NCBI GenBank assembly: GCA_037783545.1
Contig: JBBELK010000001.1
Coordinates: 806,001-870,000 of the forward strand
Direction of reading: 5' to 3'
Source: Henricia sp. BOLD:AAB3569
Lineage: Eukaryota > Echinodermata > Asteroidea > Spinulosida > Echinasteridae
Length of the DNA: 64,000 bases
A model generated the notes under the pieces. It was not told where the DNA came from and did no database searches. It worked only from the letters and a program-made list of their open reading frames with translations. Of the stretch, positions 1-11,732 are shown in pieces. Made by a program: the position numbers and the translations under genes. Each line of letters begins with the position of its first letter. Position 1 is the first letter of the stretch.

Positions 1-2160
1 GAATCTGTATATCTAACCGGTCACAATGATATAAAATTTGTAACCGGAAAGCTTTAAAAAGCTAGGATTTTCTTACGTTTTCCGGAGCTCGATAGAAACA
101 CGACCGCCACGAGAAAGAAAGAAAGAAAGAAATCGGACGATCACAATATACCAGCGTGCTGCGCACGGCTGATATAAATACTGGTAGTACTACTTTTAAG
201 CACGCATTTACTTGCCATTCTTGCTGGGATTTTCTTTTCTGGTAGAAGTAGCTGGCACATCTCCCAAACGGGCTTTCTTAAGTGTCCCGGGTGGTGCGTT
301 GGGAGGGGGCAGCCCCCTAAAGTCACCCAAAAATTCGGTTTCATCATAATTGAGAGTGCAAACCCAATTTTAGCACGGATCGTAAGGCCAACCTACACTG
401 ATTGAGAATTCGTTACTTAAGAAAGATATATTTGGTGCGTTAGCCACTTAAAAAAGCGGTTAATTAGCGCTAATTAGACGTTTAATCATAATTCTGAGTG
501 CAAAGACAACACGTATGTCTATGTGCACCCTACACACGGCTGAACACAAAAATGTCACTTAAACAGCTAGAATCCCCCCTTGACGAAAATCCAGCATTTC
601 GGCTTTTTTCGATAGTCCAAATATCCCTCTTGCCGACGTGGATTTTTATTATTTTTGAATTGTCGGTTTTAAGTGGATAAATTGCAAGCAAAAGTGCGCT
701 TTTCGAAAATGACATTTTCGCGATTTCTGAAATGCATTAGGTATTCATGATATGCGCGTGACCCCGTGACGCAATCCTGAGAAAGAGAAGTCAACACGAT
801 AGTTAGCTCCATACGTTTACACGCAAAAAAATTAGAAAAACGTCTCTTTTAGATGGTGTTTTTTGAAGAATTTTGTTGTTCCAAAAAGCCAGAGATATGC
901 CCAGTAGCTGCGTGGTTGCATGTTTTACCAGACACTATGAAAAAAAAAGAGCAGAAAGATTTTCTTTTCTATTACCAAGAGAGAGAAAAATGAGTCGCTC
1001 ATTCTATAACTTGTACGGCCGATGTCCAAACACGTGAACTACGCCGCAGTGGCTCCGTACACAGACCGCTGTGAATGCCCTTCGTTCCGTGACAAAACCA
1101 CCGGTCGCAATGCACCAGTATTTACTTCAAAAGAGAGTCACTGTGAGCAACAATTTCATCGTTTTTTCACAAAACAGGTAATAGTAGATTGCTGTCATAT
1201 TACATGAAGTGTTTTTCACGTTTGTATTTTGAATTACAAGGACAAAATAGGCATGATAAACATTTACTTCGTGTATTTTCCATTCAATACTGCACAGACC
1301 GTTTTGTATGTTTCTCAGGATGACGTCAACACCCTGTTGATAAACAAGCCAAGTGACCTCGAGCGTTTCAGAATTTGGGTGAAGAGGGTCGGAACTTCTT
1401 TACGTTTTAAGCAAAAGTCTGTCGATTCTTTTGTGAAAAACAAGTTGTGATGGTGTTGTAGACACATACACCTCCATGATAAACAGAAAAACTAAAAAAA
1501 TGTGGAAGGGGGGAATCTAGCTGTTTAAGAAAATTTCTGGTGGCGCGAACTCTACTTAAGAAAGGGTCAAAGGTTAATTAGGTCAAAGGTCACCAATATT
1601 TAAAATACGAAGAGCAAATTTCAAACGTGTTTGGATTAAAAGTTTATGACAAATCAATCACTGATTAACAATTTAAGAACAAGATATATATGTGGTACTA
1701 AGTCTAACTAAGAAGGCCTTCAATTATCACTAATTACACCTTTAATCAAAGGCACAGGCCTTTAATAATAATAATAATATCACTTAATGCTGCAAAGTGG
1801 CGACCCACCGGTAACACTTTACCAGACGACCACCGAAATTTCGGCTAAAAGACATCGATTGGACACCAAATTTCTGTAACCTAAAGCTTCAAACAATGGT
1901 TCCACACCAATTTTTTTTTTGACTTTTTTGACACCAAATTGTCGCCCTTACCCACTGCGTCGCAAAAAGTGTCGCCCCATTGGATAAAATAGAGAAATAA
2001 TGGAAATTTATAAGGCGCCGGTATCCATCAAAAAAGATGCTCATTTTCAACCCGAATAAAGTCTACTAAGTTTCCAATGACTGATACTTCTCAAGTGACA
2101 ATCTTGAAAATAGTCAAAACTCTTATATTACTCTCACTACTAGAGAAAAGGAAGAAACCG
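1..2160. other. Non-coding, AT-rich repeat-derived DNA
   Basis: No gene is visible. Short open frames here have no recognisable domain and no supporting splice context. The stretch holds a GAAA microsatellite near 111-132, short AGGTCAAAGG motifs near 1,567-1,593 and a TAA microsatellite near 1,766-1,785. Confidence 0.6.
111..132. repeat. (GAAA)n microsatellite
   Basis: About five uninterrupted GAAA units read directly from the sequence. Confidence 0.9.
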
Positions 2161-2182
2161 AGAAATTTCGAAAAATCCCAAA

Positions 2183-2254
2183 CAACACTGAGATTCGAAC
2201 CAGGGACCTTATGATTGCAAGTCGAGCTCTCTTCTAACCAGACCACGTAGTCTG
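2183..2254 (-). repeat. tRNA-like SINE head (degenerate)
   Basis: On the minus strand there is a good B-box core (GGTTCGAATCTC) with an A-box-like GTGGTCTGGTTAGA about 35 bases upstream. That is the layout of a polymerase III internal promoter. The T-arm pairs only about 3 bp and no matching acceptor stem is found, so a functional tRNA gene is unlikely. A SINE remnant is the better reading. Confidence 0.35.
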
Positions 2255-2339
2255 CATTCAAAACCATTAAATCCTTAAACCCTTAAACCCTAACCCCTAA
2301 CCTATTATAATAGGTTAGTGGTTAGGGTGACTGTGCACT

Positions 2340-2470
2340 GCAAAAAATGCGGTGTTAAATTTCTAACACCAAGGTTTTTTTTAAATTCTTTGGGTGTTAC
2401 ATTTGTGTCAAACGAACGGTGTAATAGATTAACAGCAGAAAAAGTGATGTAGAATTTGCATGGTGTTAAA
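2340..2470. repeat. GTGTTA/TAACAC-rich repeat fragment
   Basis: Contains GGTGTTAAA and its complement several times. The same motif style is much denser at 27,430-27,740, so both are probably pieces of one repeat family. Confidence 0.45.
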
Positions 2471-2774
2471 CTTGATAAACTGCGCATGATCACAATGCAT
2501 GACGTTTAGTATTCTAATCCCATTGGTTGATCTTGAGAAAATTATGGGATTTCGGTCACGCGTTCACTGCCAAAAACAATTTTTGGTGTTAAACAATAAT
2601 GCTAAGAGGCATGCGCGGAAATCCAGCTATTTGATTGGCTACAGGCGTTTCTGATCATTTTACCGCGTTTGAGCATACAAACCCGTAATCCCCACGTTGG
2701 CTAGACTATCTGAATTTTTGTTCTCTATGATATCATCATTACTCCTTAGGGTGATGTGAAGAATTATGGTTCGG

Positions 2775-2990
2775 TGATTCCCGTTGATGTAAGCGTTGCT
2801 CACTTGAGTGGCCAGTACGTCTCTGGGAATGGAGTCGGATAATTTTGTAACACGATTGCATCCGTGTCTGTGGTGTCGAGGATTGCTTGACCTGGACTGG
2901 TAACGATTGTGCTCGATTGGTATATGACTGGAATGACATCAAGCCAGTGGGTGTTTTATTCGCACGAATAAAACATTTTAAAAACCGATC
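2775..2990 (+). repeat. Solo copy of the ~0.22-kb GTTGATGTAAGCG repeat
   Basis: One unit starting GTTGATGTAAGCG at 2,783 and containing the palindrome GTTTTATTCGCACGAATAAA. It closely matches the three tandem units at 26,736-27,390. An adjoining segment at about 3,014-3,035 is the inverted counterpart of the edge of that array near 26,715-26,734. Confidence 0.75.
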
Positions 2991-3046
2991 ATTCGCTGAT
3001 TCCCGTTGATGTCATCTTCCTTTCGCAAGGGTCTTTCTAGTCTTGG

Positions 3047-3157
3047 CCCAAGACTACTCTAGTCGATATTGGTTTGTGTACGCGTTGGCCATTCCCAGTA
3101 GTGCGCCCTCTTGCAGCACTAACTGGCCAGCCCTTTGCTCACTAGAGTAGTCTTGGG
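3047..3157. repeat. Short foldback
   Basis: CCCAAGACTACTCTAGT at 3,047-3,063 is inverted exactly at 3,141-3,157, leaving a loop of 77 bases. Confidence 0.75.
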
Positions 3158-3689
3158 AATCTTTCCCGGAAGTTCAGCATTGGGGGCGGTACCGTTTTAT
3201 GTAAATAGCTGCAGAGGTTTTTTTGATGGCACACAAGGGACATGGCATACCACAGATATCTTTGCAAATATTTGCAATGTCGCAATTATCTTCATAAACA
3301 AATGTATTTTGCGATGTCATACGCCTTTGCAAACATGTTTGTAAATATATTCGCAAACATTTGCCAAGAAACATATGCCACCGAAAATATTAGCAACGAT
3401 AAAACGGTCATGTTCGATGATTCTTGTAAGCCGCCTTATATTTTTCAAACCATTCGAAGCGCGTGCACGCGGTGTATTTGGGTCACGCCACGGACGTATA
3501 TATAATTTCTGGACCGTGGTCGTGCGTGAAGCCAAGCGGCCATTTTGCAGTGCCTATTAAAACGTGTGTAAACACCGCGACATGTGTGAAAATGCACAAA
3601 CTCGTCCTGCGTGCGTGGCGTATACGTAGTCGTGCTAAACAAATGTTTTTGTTGTCAAATTGCGTTTTCGCCGAGCTCATTTCGGTAAT

Positions 3690-3827
3690 ATTTTACTTTA
3701 ATACCTGCAGGGCAGTTAACTTATTCTAGCTTATCAAGCTATTTTTTGCACGAAGCAGAGCCATGTCTCTGCACGGATTTTGTGCATAGCCATAGCTTAG
3801 CCTAGTGCAGGTATATGAAAGTAAAAT
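3690..3827. mobile_element. 138-bp MITE-like foldback
   Basis: Terminal arms ATTTTACTTTAATACCTGCA (left) and its near-complement (right) enclose about 100 bases. No open frame is present. Class unknown. Confidence 0.6.
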
Positions 3828-5321
3828 CTTTGCGGTTCCCGTTTAATTTTACTTGGGTGCAACATTTTCAGTGAAAACAATAGAAGTAAAGTGGAGGGAG
3901 CTGCCATTTTCGACAGGCATACACACGGTGAATTTGCACTATAGGCCTATGCCACGTTTTGTTCTTGGAAGGCTTTGCGACATTCCACCGGTAGCCTATA
4001 CCGTGTAAAATGAGTGTTTTTTGTTTGTTTTGGTCACAAAGCCCACCAATTTCCTATGCATACCTATTACCTTTGTTAAATAGCCACAAGCCACAACTAT
4101 AGTATACAAGGTCATGCAAGCAGGGCCTATCCTACGCCTCTGTAAACATAAGTTAGTCATTTTGACTAATACAAATTAGTCCAGCATAATGTCTGGAATG
4201 ACTAATTTAGTCAGGTAAGCCAATGACTAACATTAAATAGTCAAAAGTTAGTCAAATATTGGTCAGTTTTGACTAATATTTGTTAGTCATCTGACCAAAT
4301 CCAACTATGTCTGAAATGACTAACTGTTAGTCATGTGACTTTTGCGGTTAGTCATCCAAAATGATGACTAATCACCTTAGTCACAAGACTAAGGCGTTTT
4401 CTCTGTAAAAAAAACCATAAAACAACACAATTTTGCGGACATTTTCAAGTTTTATTTTCCATTGTGCACACACTGACTTTCAAACAGAACATATTTACTG
4501 AAAAATGATATACATATATGCACAATTCAACCCTGGTATTAACAAGCCTTTTGTGTCATTCTTATTCTAAACAAAACCCAGTTGACAAGTCTATAATTAT
4601 TCAACGGTTATTTTTAACAATTTAAGGCCGAAATAATAGCGAGTTGATTGTCCAAAAAATTGGGCGTAAAATGAGGCCATTAGTAAGTTTTGATTACTAG
4701 TACTCAAAATACTGACTGTTTTTTTTTTTCAGTGAAAAAATACTGACCTGCATGGACACTATCCAATAAATAATTTGTTTATAATGATTGCAAGAATAAT
4801 GTTAAAAATTATAACGAATAGCGATTTTCTTTTTGGGTGTTTAATTAGGTGGTACATGTACGTGTTTTGCGGCAGCATGCTGGTTAAAAATAAAATTCTT
4901 AATTTCTCCAAAGAGAAATAATTTTAAGGTCACACAAGAGGCAATGCAATTCATGCAAATATTAAACTGACCTTCTTGACAATTTCCAGTTCACTTTAGT
5001 GTCCTGTAATTTTCTGTAACAATGCCAGTGCTTTTCCCTAATTTAAACAAAAGGTTGAAAGGTATACAATCACTGCAGGATTAAGACTGATTCAGTAGGC
5101 AACCTCAGTGGTATTAAGTACGATGCGGAATTCTGTCCACTCCGGAAGGAATGCATCATCGGACCGTCCACCCTGATGCGAGGTACGCCATCTTCCTGTG
5201 CATGCACCAACGAAGAGAGAGAGAAAAAACATACATGTAGTAAATAATTTGATTAATTTCCAGGGGAAGCAGGACAACTCGCACCTTGGTCAACTCGTAC
5301 GCTCATTATACAACTAGAATG
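3828..5321. other. Non-coding interval with TGACTAA cluster
   Basis: No gene is visible. The only distinctive part is the TAGTCA-rich block at 4,149-4,400, listed separately. The remainder is AT-rich, with a T run and a small inverted ACTGAC motif near 4,700-4,750. Confidence 0.55.
4149..4400. repeat. Cluster of TTAGTCA/TGACTAA motifs
   Basis: About 14 copies of TAGTCA or its complement lie within 250 bases, alternating in orientation and often preceded by TT. The spacing is irregular, so this is not a simple microsatellite. Confidence 0.7.
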
Positions 5322-6135
5322 TTAAAGGAACACGTGGCCTTCGGGTTGCGCTTTATTGGGCGTTTTTGGGCTATTACAAGCGTTTGAAGTATAATGAGCA
5401 CGATCTGAAAGATGTTTAAAAAGTAGAATATAATGATCCACACAAACGTGCCTTAGAAATGCTTCAATTTTGCGTAATTTCTCGAAGCAGCACGCTCCGC
5501 CATTTATGGGAGTCAAAATCTTGACTCCCATAAATGGCGGAGAAATTATATTAGTCTTATTTCCAGCCTGGAGAAAGAAATTATTTTTCCTTCCTCCGTT
5601 GCGTGTGATGTGCCTGTTTTTTTAATTCGTGTCTACAATAACCATTGGGTATAAATCATCCAAGTCCTTTCTATCGGTTTGTCCCATGACAATATTCTTA
5701 CCCTGATTGGCGAGGTTTTCGTTTTTTCTTTTTTGACGCGTCTGCTGTGTTCTCTTGACGATCCATTTTTTGACAGCCAGTCGGGGTGTGTGTGTTCACA
5801 TTTCACACATGTCTCGGGAGGCGGAGAATGGTATGGTACCTTGCGTTCATCTGATAGGTTTACCTGACCACTGGCTACGGCGCCAGCCTAACTCCTGTTC
5901 GTCGCTGCAGGCCATTTAGCCCACTACCCGGACGATCGTATTGACGGCTTGAAATACGTATACATTTCGCGGGACATGTAGTGGGGGTCAGAGGTCAGTG
6001 TTTGGTTTTTTTAATTACCATTCACTAATTATAACACATTAAATGTGTTTTATTGCAAGAACAACTCTTAATAAGTACAAGGAACACCCTCAAACGTGAG
6101 ATTTCGTGAAATCTGAAGGCAACGTGTTCCTTTAA
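5322..6135. mobile_element. TTAA-flanked MITE, copy 1
   Basis: An 814-bp element bounded by TTAA on both sides, with inner ends AGGAACACGT and ACGTGTTCCT. A TTAA target duplication is the hallmark of the piggyBac superfamily, so a piggyBac-like non-autonomous element is the likely class. An internal perfect inverted repeat (CTCCGCCATTTATGGGAGTC and its complement) lies at about 5,498-5,544. The small open frames are not convincing genes. A nearly identical copy is at 15,172-15,987. Confidence 0.85.
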
Positions 6136-6476
6136 GTCCTACTCTCAATGTACCGTGAGCAAAAATTCAATGCAAGTTTTCCTGTATTTGCGGGTTGCAT
6201 TTCCGACGCATTGTTTTCCTAAAATTATAATATCGAGTCATCTAGTGGGAAAATAAAATAAACCAATGAATGTACTTTCAGAGGGAAGTCTCATTCATGC
6301 TTATGATAAAAACTGTATCAACTGTACGGTACGAGTTGTCTTAACTAAATGCCCAATATAAGGGGTGACAGAGGTACGAGTTGTCTCTTTTCCATTTCCA
6401 AGGCTGGTGTACATGTTCTGTTAATTATACAGGATGTAACATCAAGCACGTTTTAAAACTAAAAGCCAGAATGATT

Positions 6477-7405
6477 GGGTCATTCCGTGTCAATTCAACA
6501 CGCTTTTGGACCTGACCATCACGGATTGAAATGAAATTTGGTGTGCTGATTGGACTCCTTCAGAAACCCCCGAGAACTAAAATTGAATGTAATTCGGTCA
6601 ATTAAAGACGCAGGATCGTCGGCAATGCGCGCGTGCCAAATTCGTGCCACGAAATACGCAGCTCCATGCCCTTGCTGTGGAGCTGCGTATTTCGTGGCAC
6701 GAATTTGGCTCGCGCGCACTGCTGACGAGCTTGTGCCTTTAATTTGTGTGATACGGGTCAACAAACCTTTGACTAATTAGCATGACCTGCTATGTTTGGG
6801 CAGTTGTATCTTTAAAAGCAATGGACCTATGGATATAAACATCATTTTAAAGCTCTTGAAATAGCCTTCATTTTAGCCTTCATTTCATAAATAACATGTA
6901 TCTGTAACTGTGTACTATATGTACATGTGCTGTACCACATGGTATTTACATGTTAGCCAATGTTAATTTTATCATAGCTCAAACTGTAAGAGTGCCCATC
7001 CCAAACCTTTCTGGAAATGTTCCTTACATCTTAAGCTAACAAATAAAAAAACATTACGCATTTTTGCAAATCAAGGTCAAGGTTATAATCTTACATATTT
7101 GTTTTGTGGTACGAGATACAATTTTGATGAAATGAAGGCTATTTCAAGAGCTTTAAAATGATGTAAAGTTTATACCGGTAGCTATAGGTCCATTGCTTTT
7201 AGAGATACATGTATAACTGTATACGAACATAGCAGGTCATGCTAATTAGTCAAAAGTTCGTTGACCCGTATCAAAACAATTTATTGACCGAATGACACAA
7301 TTTTAGTTTTCGGGGTTTCTCAAGGAGTCCAATCAGCACACCAAATTTCATTTTAATCCTTGATGGTCAGGTCCAAAAGCGTGTTGAATTGACACGGAAT
7401 GACCC
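6477..7405. mobile_element. 0.93-kb foldback element with long inverted arms
   Basis: The ends are GGGTCATTCCGTGTCAATTC and its complement, and the arms stay about 95% matched for over 100 bases. Matching continues inward in blocks to roughly 6,890 on the left and 7,130 on the right. The left arm carries an extra hairpin at 6,626-6,718 that the right arm lacks. No transposase frame is present. Confidence 0.85.
6626..6718. repeat. Nested hairpin inside the foldback
   Basis: Near-perfect arms of about 40 bases (TGCGCGCGTGCCAAATTCG and onward) surround a loop of about 10 bases. It sits only in the left arm of the surrounding element, so it probably inserted later. Confidence 0.8.
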
Positions 7406-7410
7406 CATTT

Positions 7411-7924
7411 CATGTAGTGGCTGGTTGTCACGGTCATTTTGCCTCAAAATTTGAATAACAATAATTACCAGCTGGTTGTGTCCTCTAGTGGTTTTAGATG
7501 CCCATGACTGGAAAATAATTAAATTAATACTTACAACATTTTTGAAGCAAAGATTTTATCTTGGGTGAATTTTCGATGAAGATTTTTCTCCGCAGATTGT
7601 TTGTATGTATGCTGAACGATGAGGGTGCTATACAATTAATGTACATCACAGCTGGTAGGCTAGCACAACTTCAACCAAGAACTGTAACAGAACTTCAACC
7701 GGCTGTACAGAAATTATCCATTATTCAAAGGACTCTAGTCGACTTTATAACACGCCTCTTTCTGATTCTCAATCCTGACTGGCTGAAACGCAGTCACGTG
7801 AGGTTCACTAATCTAGGCTAGTGCATGAAATTTGCGCCAGCGTGAACTAGACGCGCGTATCAAGTTTCGGGCGCGCGCGTTAAGACTTCACGCGCGCGTG
7901 ATTCCCTGCTAGTGTTCCTGACCA
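7411..7924 (+). repeat. Dispersed repeat family, copy 1
   Basis: Shares ordered blocks with 18,127-18,710 in the opposite orientation: GTAGTGGCTG, TTTTGCCTCAAA, CCAGCTGGTTGT, a block around GTATGCTGAA, and the end GTTCCTGACCA. The Harbinger element begins four bases beyond this copy. An 86-codon open frame inside is not recognised as a gene. Confidence 0.65.
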
Positions 7925-7927
7925 TTA

Positions 7928-7942
7928 GGGAGGTTTCGCAAT
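7928..7942 (+). repeat. Harbinger left terminal inverted repeat
   Basis: Perfect 15-bp match to the complement of 15,062-15,076, preceded by ATT. Confidence 0.9.
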
Positions 7943-8988
7943 CACACGGATACTGATACGCGAACGGATACGTCACCATTTCATGCGGTCTCCGTGACGT
8001 AAATCCGTAGTACACAGGTTTCTGTACGGGTCAACAACGGATATCGGTCTTCATACGCGTGAGTACAAAAACGGATATCTGTTTTACATTTTTAATCAGC
8101 ATTTTCTGGTAAATCGTTAAACTTCGTATATGATATAGGATCTGTTGATGCTGCCCACTGAAAGAGAAAATAATTTTAGATTGCTATTGAAGTAAAACGA
8201 TAAAAATCGTGCGAAACAATCGGGGTGTTAAGGCGAGCGAACAACCACGCATAAACATGATAAACCAGTGTGTAAACCGTGCCTAACGTTAGGTTGTGCG
8301 GCGCAATGGCGCTGGCCTGCCTTATTTTATATGAGTTATGTGCACAGTGCAGTTACATCATGTCACATTGCATGAAGTGCAACGAGCAGCTTAATTAGGC
8401 CGATGCTAGACTGAGGTTAAACTATAGACAATTGAACGTATTTTACCCGAGTGACAATAAAACGTAGCATCAATTCTGAAATGAAAAGCTGCTATAAACA
8501 AAATCAATCAATCAAAGGCAATGAGTAGCCTAACAATAGCCTAAACATTTTTCATGCTAAAATGTAATACTTGTATATTAATTTAATTTAAATTTTAAAT
8601 TACATGTATGGATAGGCTCAGCCTTATTAAACTTAGCATATATAATCCAGTCAACCCACCCATATATAATTCGACCCTAACAATTATTGTTTGTATATTA
8701 ATTTAATAGTCTAATCATGCATTATTCCAGTCCTCTTGGCATGAGTTGCTCTAGCTTAAAATTTTAAAAAGCACAAATTATTGCAGAATACTCCACAACT
8801 CAGGGTCCAAGTAGCAAGGCTTCTGAGGATTGTTTTATAATGGGAAGTATGGTCCAGGAACCAGTCAATGGACAATGAAACATGCACAATAAGGTCATTT
8901 TCGAGGTGTCGAGTATTCTGCAATTGCTCCCCTTCATGTAAAAGTCTAAATTCCCTGATTTTCTCTCATCTTTTGCTAACAGGCGAAC
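7943..8988. other. Harbinger 5' non-coding region
   Basis: No coding sequence is seen upstream of the Myb-like start. The region is AT-rich, with TTGTATATTAATTTAAT near 8,572 and again near 8,690. A splice acceptor-like tract (TTTTGCTAACAG) ends just before the ATG at 8,989, so a 5' non-coding exon is possible. Confidence 0.45.
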
Positions 8989-10583
8989 ATGCCTTTCTCC
9001 AGTACTGTTCGATTTTATCCGGGACTAGACATAATTCTCCTGAAGGAGGTTACTGGAGTAAATCCATATGCACGAGACAAAAGTACCAATGAGTGGGAAG
9101 CCATAGTGTCAAATGTCAATTCCACTTTCCAAAATGGCAAAAGTGTAACCCTGAGGGGATGCAAAGACAGGATGAGAACACTCATGAAGGTACACAGGAG
9201 ACAGGAAATGCAGTCGCTTAAAGCGTAAGTTTTTGTGTGTAGTTTTTTTTTTCCAGTCATATGTGTAGAATTTAGGCATAGGAATTTCCGGTTAGTTCAG
9301 AAAGTGTCGGTTAATCAGTTAACCGTTCCGCCTACACCACAGATTGTTGCTGGTGTTTATAGATACATGTGCAATGTAAACAATACCCCTAGCCCCCAAA
9401 AATAATCATTTAACCTTTATCTGGTCTAAATTTTACTATAACCCCATATTAAATCAATTTTAAGAAGTCATTACAAATAACCCTCTGAAAACTATTGTAA
9501 ATTCCTAAAAAATTGGGTTTCGTTTAAATGTTTGGCAAAACCGGTTTTCATTCTTTTTCAGTTAACCGGTTAAATGTCCCATCCCTAGTAGAGTTATGAT
9601 AGTGTTCGATAGTGTTCAGGCATATTCTTGCAGAGTTGCCCAAGGCAGGATATGTATACCAAGCATAAACAAGACAGTACACAAGCTGCCAGTTGCACAA
9701 AAGTGCATGGAATATTTCCAAACAAAAGACTAACAAAATAAAAGACTAACAAAATAAAATTTCCCCCCTTCAATTGCTACATTTTAGCTCTGGCACTGAA
9801 GAGGAGTACACAGAACGTGATAGCTTACTAACTGAAGTGGACGAAATGATTGCAGAGTCAGCTAGGGAAAAGGAAGGAAGGAGAGAGACGAAAGCAGACG
9901 AGAGGAAGAAGGAAGAACAAGGAAAGGAAATTCGAGAGGCTGCCATGCTAACCCTGAAAAGAAAAGGTGAATTTTGCAAACGCGATGCTTAACAAAATCA
10001 ACAATTTATCATTGTATCTAATCCACAAAATCATAATTTTGAAAAAATAATTTCAAAAAGCTGCATGTGTGGTCATTTTTAAAATCACCCCAATTCATTG
10101 TACTTCAGGTCACTGTTGGAACAAGGTACCCTCCTGTCAAGGCTAAATTAAAGTACATGTATGCAGTCAAGCCAAGTTGTGTGACATTAAAATCAAAGTC
10201 AAGGTATTTGTCACTAAAAGTCACTAAAAGCTGGGTTTCGAGTTAAATTGAAATCAAATTTATGCAACTGGTTGGTACTGCAAAGCAAGCACATTGTACT
10301 TGTGCATGTGATCGGTTGTGAATTTTTAATTCATTTATTGTTACTCTCCATCTCTGTAGATAAAAATCCTGAAGAAAACCACAAACGTCAAAGACGGACC
10401 GCAAACTTCGCTGATTACATAGAGCTGATGAGGGAGAAATCAACAAGGGAGGCTGGAATTAAAGACGAACAGCTCAAGTTGGAAAGAGAAAGGTTTGAGC
10501 TTGAAAAACGTGAGAGAGAACAACGCATCAAACGGGATGATCTGATGCTGCAGCTCTTAAAGAACCTGACTGACAAGGATTAA
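8989..10583 (+). CDS. Harbinger Myb/SANT-like DNA-binding protein (three exons)
   Basis: Predicted exons are 8,989-9,224, 9,788-9,966 and 10,360-10,583, giving 212 residues. Donors are GTAAGT and GTGAAT, acceptors are TTTTAG and CTGTAG, and the reading phase (2, then 1) carries through all joins. Residues about 1-80 resemble a Myb/SANT-like (trihelix-type) domain: an aromatic-rich start (VRFYPGLDIILLKEV), a central tryptophan (NEWEAIV) and an RMRTLMKVH helix. The middle and C-terminal parts are long charged helices rich in Glu, Arg and Lys, probably coiled coil (ERERFELEKRERE). In Harbinger elements this protein partners the transposase, aiding its nuclear import and binding to the element ends. 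That role is taken from the family, not shown here. It sits in the same element as the transposase at 13,875-14,930. The start at 8,989 is the first ATG after the acceptor-like site. Confidence 0.8.
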
Positions 10584-10600
10584 AGGGGTGTGACCAAATA

Positions 10601-10751
10601 GGGACCGATTTCACTAATGCTTAGCGATGATCGCTAATGCCCAAATCCATCACTAAACTCAAAATCCATCGCAACTTAGCGTGCAATGGAATTGAAGTTA
10701 GCGATCGTTCTTGCGATGATCGCAAATTTTAACGTTAGTGAAATCGGCCCC
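10601..10751. mobile_element. 151-bp MITE-like foldback
   Basis: Ends GGGACCGATTTCACTAA and TTAGTGAAATCGGCCCC are near-perfect inverted repeats, and GATCGC motifs recur inside. It lies just after the Myb-like stop codon. The GCCGATTTCAC core also appears at the ends of the hairpin in the intronic array (for example near 34,515). Confidence 0.7.
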
Positions 10752-10918
10752 TGCTCCCCCTTTTCCCCCATTGGTGTTGAGTTTTTGGTACCATATCATT
10801 TGTTATATTTTTCTCATGACCTACCTAAAATGTTGCATTCTCAATCCGTAACACCCAAGTAGATCCCTGTGATCTGATTAAGCTATAGCAGGTCACGTGT
10901 CGTTTTTAGTTTAGAGCC

Positions 10919-11084
10919 AATAGACTACTAAAGTGTGACGTCAGTTGCCATGGGGTCTAAACATTCGCTGGTAACCTGAAATGTCCATTGGTAAAGTGCA
11001 GGGAAACTGGCTCACGGGTTTTAGTGTAGACCCAGAAACCTTGGCAACACACAATGGGTGACTTTTTAACTTTAGTAGTCTATT
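10919..11084. mobile_element. AATAGACTACT MITE, copy 1
   Basis: A 166-bp element with inverted ends AATAGACTACTAAAGT and TTTAGTAGTCTATT. It includes TGACGTCAGTTGCCATGG. A related copy in the opposite orientation lies at 32,361-32,520. Confidence 0.75.
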
Positions 11085-11315
11085 GCCTAGGAAACTAACA
11101 AAAGATGACGTATTCACTTCGGCAGTCTATTCTATGTGCGTGTCAAATGTATGATGCGAGCACGACCAGTGAACACGATCGACCCTGGCGGGTTTTGTAC
11201 TTATGGTGGACGATGAAACAAACTCGAAAGGTAAGCCTTAATAATTTGTAAAAAAAGTAGGAATAAGGATGACAAGGATCTACTTGGGCATTATGCGGCT
11301 ATGAATTGTTTCCCT

Positions 11316-11334
11316 CCCCCCCCCCCCCCCCCCC
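11316..11334 (+). repeat. C homopolymer (19)
   Basis: Nineteen consecutive C, followed by further C-rich sequence to about 11,358. Confidence 0.85.
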
Positions 11335-11554
11335 TCTCCCCGCGCTGCCCCACCCCCCAGGTGGGGGTTTGGTCACGTTTTTCATGCCTTCTGTGCGCAT
11401 GTTTTGCACCCGAGGGTGGGGATTTGTGTCATCTAAATGTTGCCCCAGGGGTGGGGATTAATTGTCACGCAAAAAGTGACAATCCCACCTCCTAGGTGGG
11501 GTAGCCCGGGGGAGGAAACGATTGATAGTTGCATTACATGTACATGTATATAGA

Positions 11555-11699
11555 ACAAATAATGAATGTTTTAATTTGTGCAATGGAAGGAATATTTTCA
11601 TTCGGTGAAAAACTTGGCTTCGCCTCGTTGAATGGAACATTCCATCTTTCACCTCATGAAAAATTCCTCCCATTGCACTCATAAACATTCATTATTTGT
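11555..11699. mobile_element. 145-bp foldback
   Basis: ACAAATAATGAATGTTT at the left end is inverted at the right end. Inner blocks CAATGGAAGGAAT and ATTCCTCCCATTG also pair. Confidence 0.7.
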
Positions 11700-11732
11700 A
11701 TAACAGTAAACTTTCCTTATAACACCCCCTCA

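Noticed and set aside
2183..2254. A functional tRNA gene on the minus strand
   Set aside because: The T-arm and acceptor stem do not pair properly, so only a SINE-like remnant is reported.
2270..2330. Interstitial telomere repeat (CCCTAA-like)
   Set aside because: Only two or three imperfect units. It is better explained as part of a small palindrome around AACCTATTATAATAGGTT.
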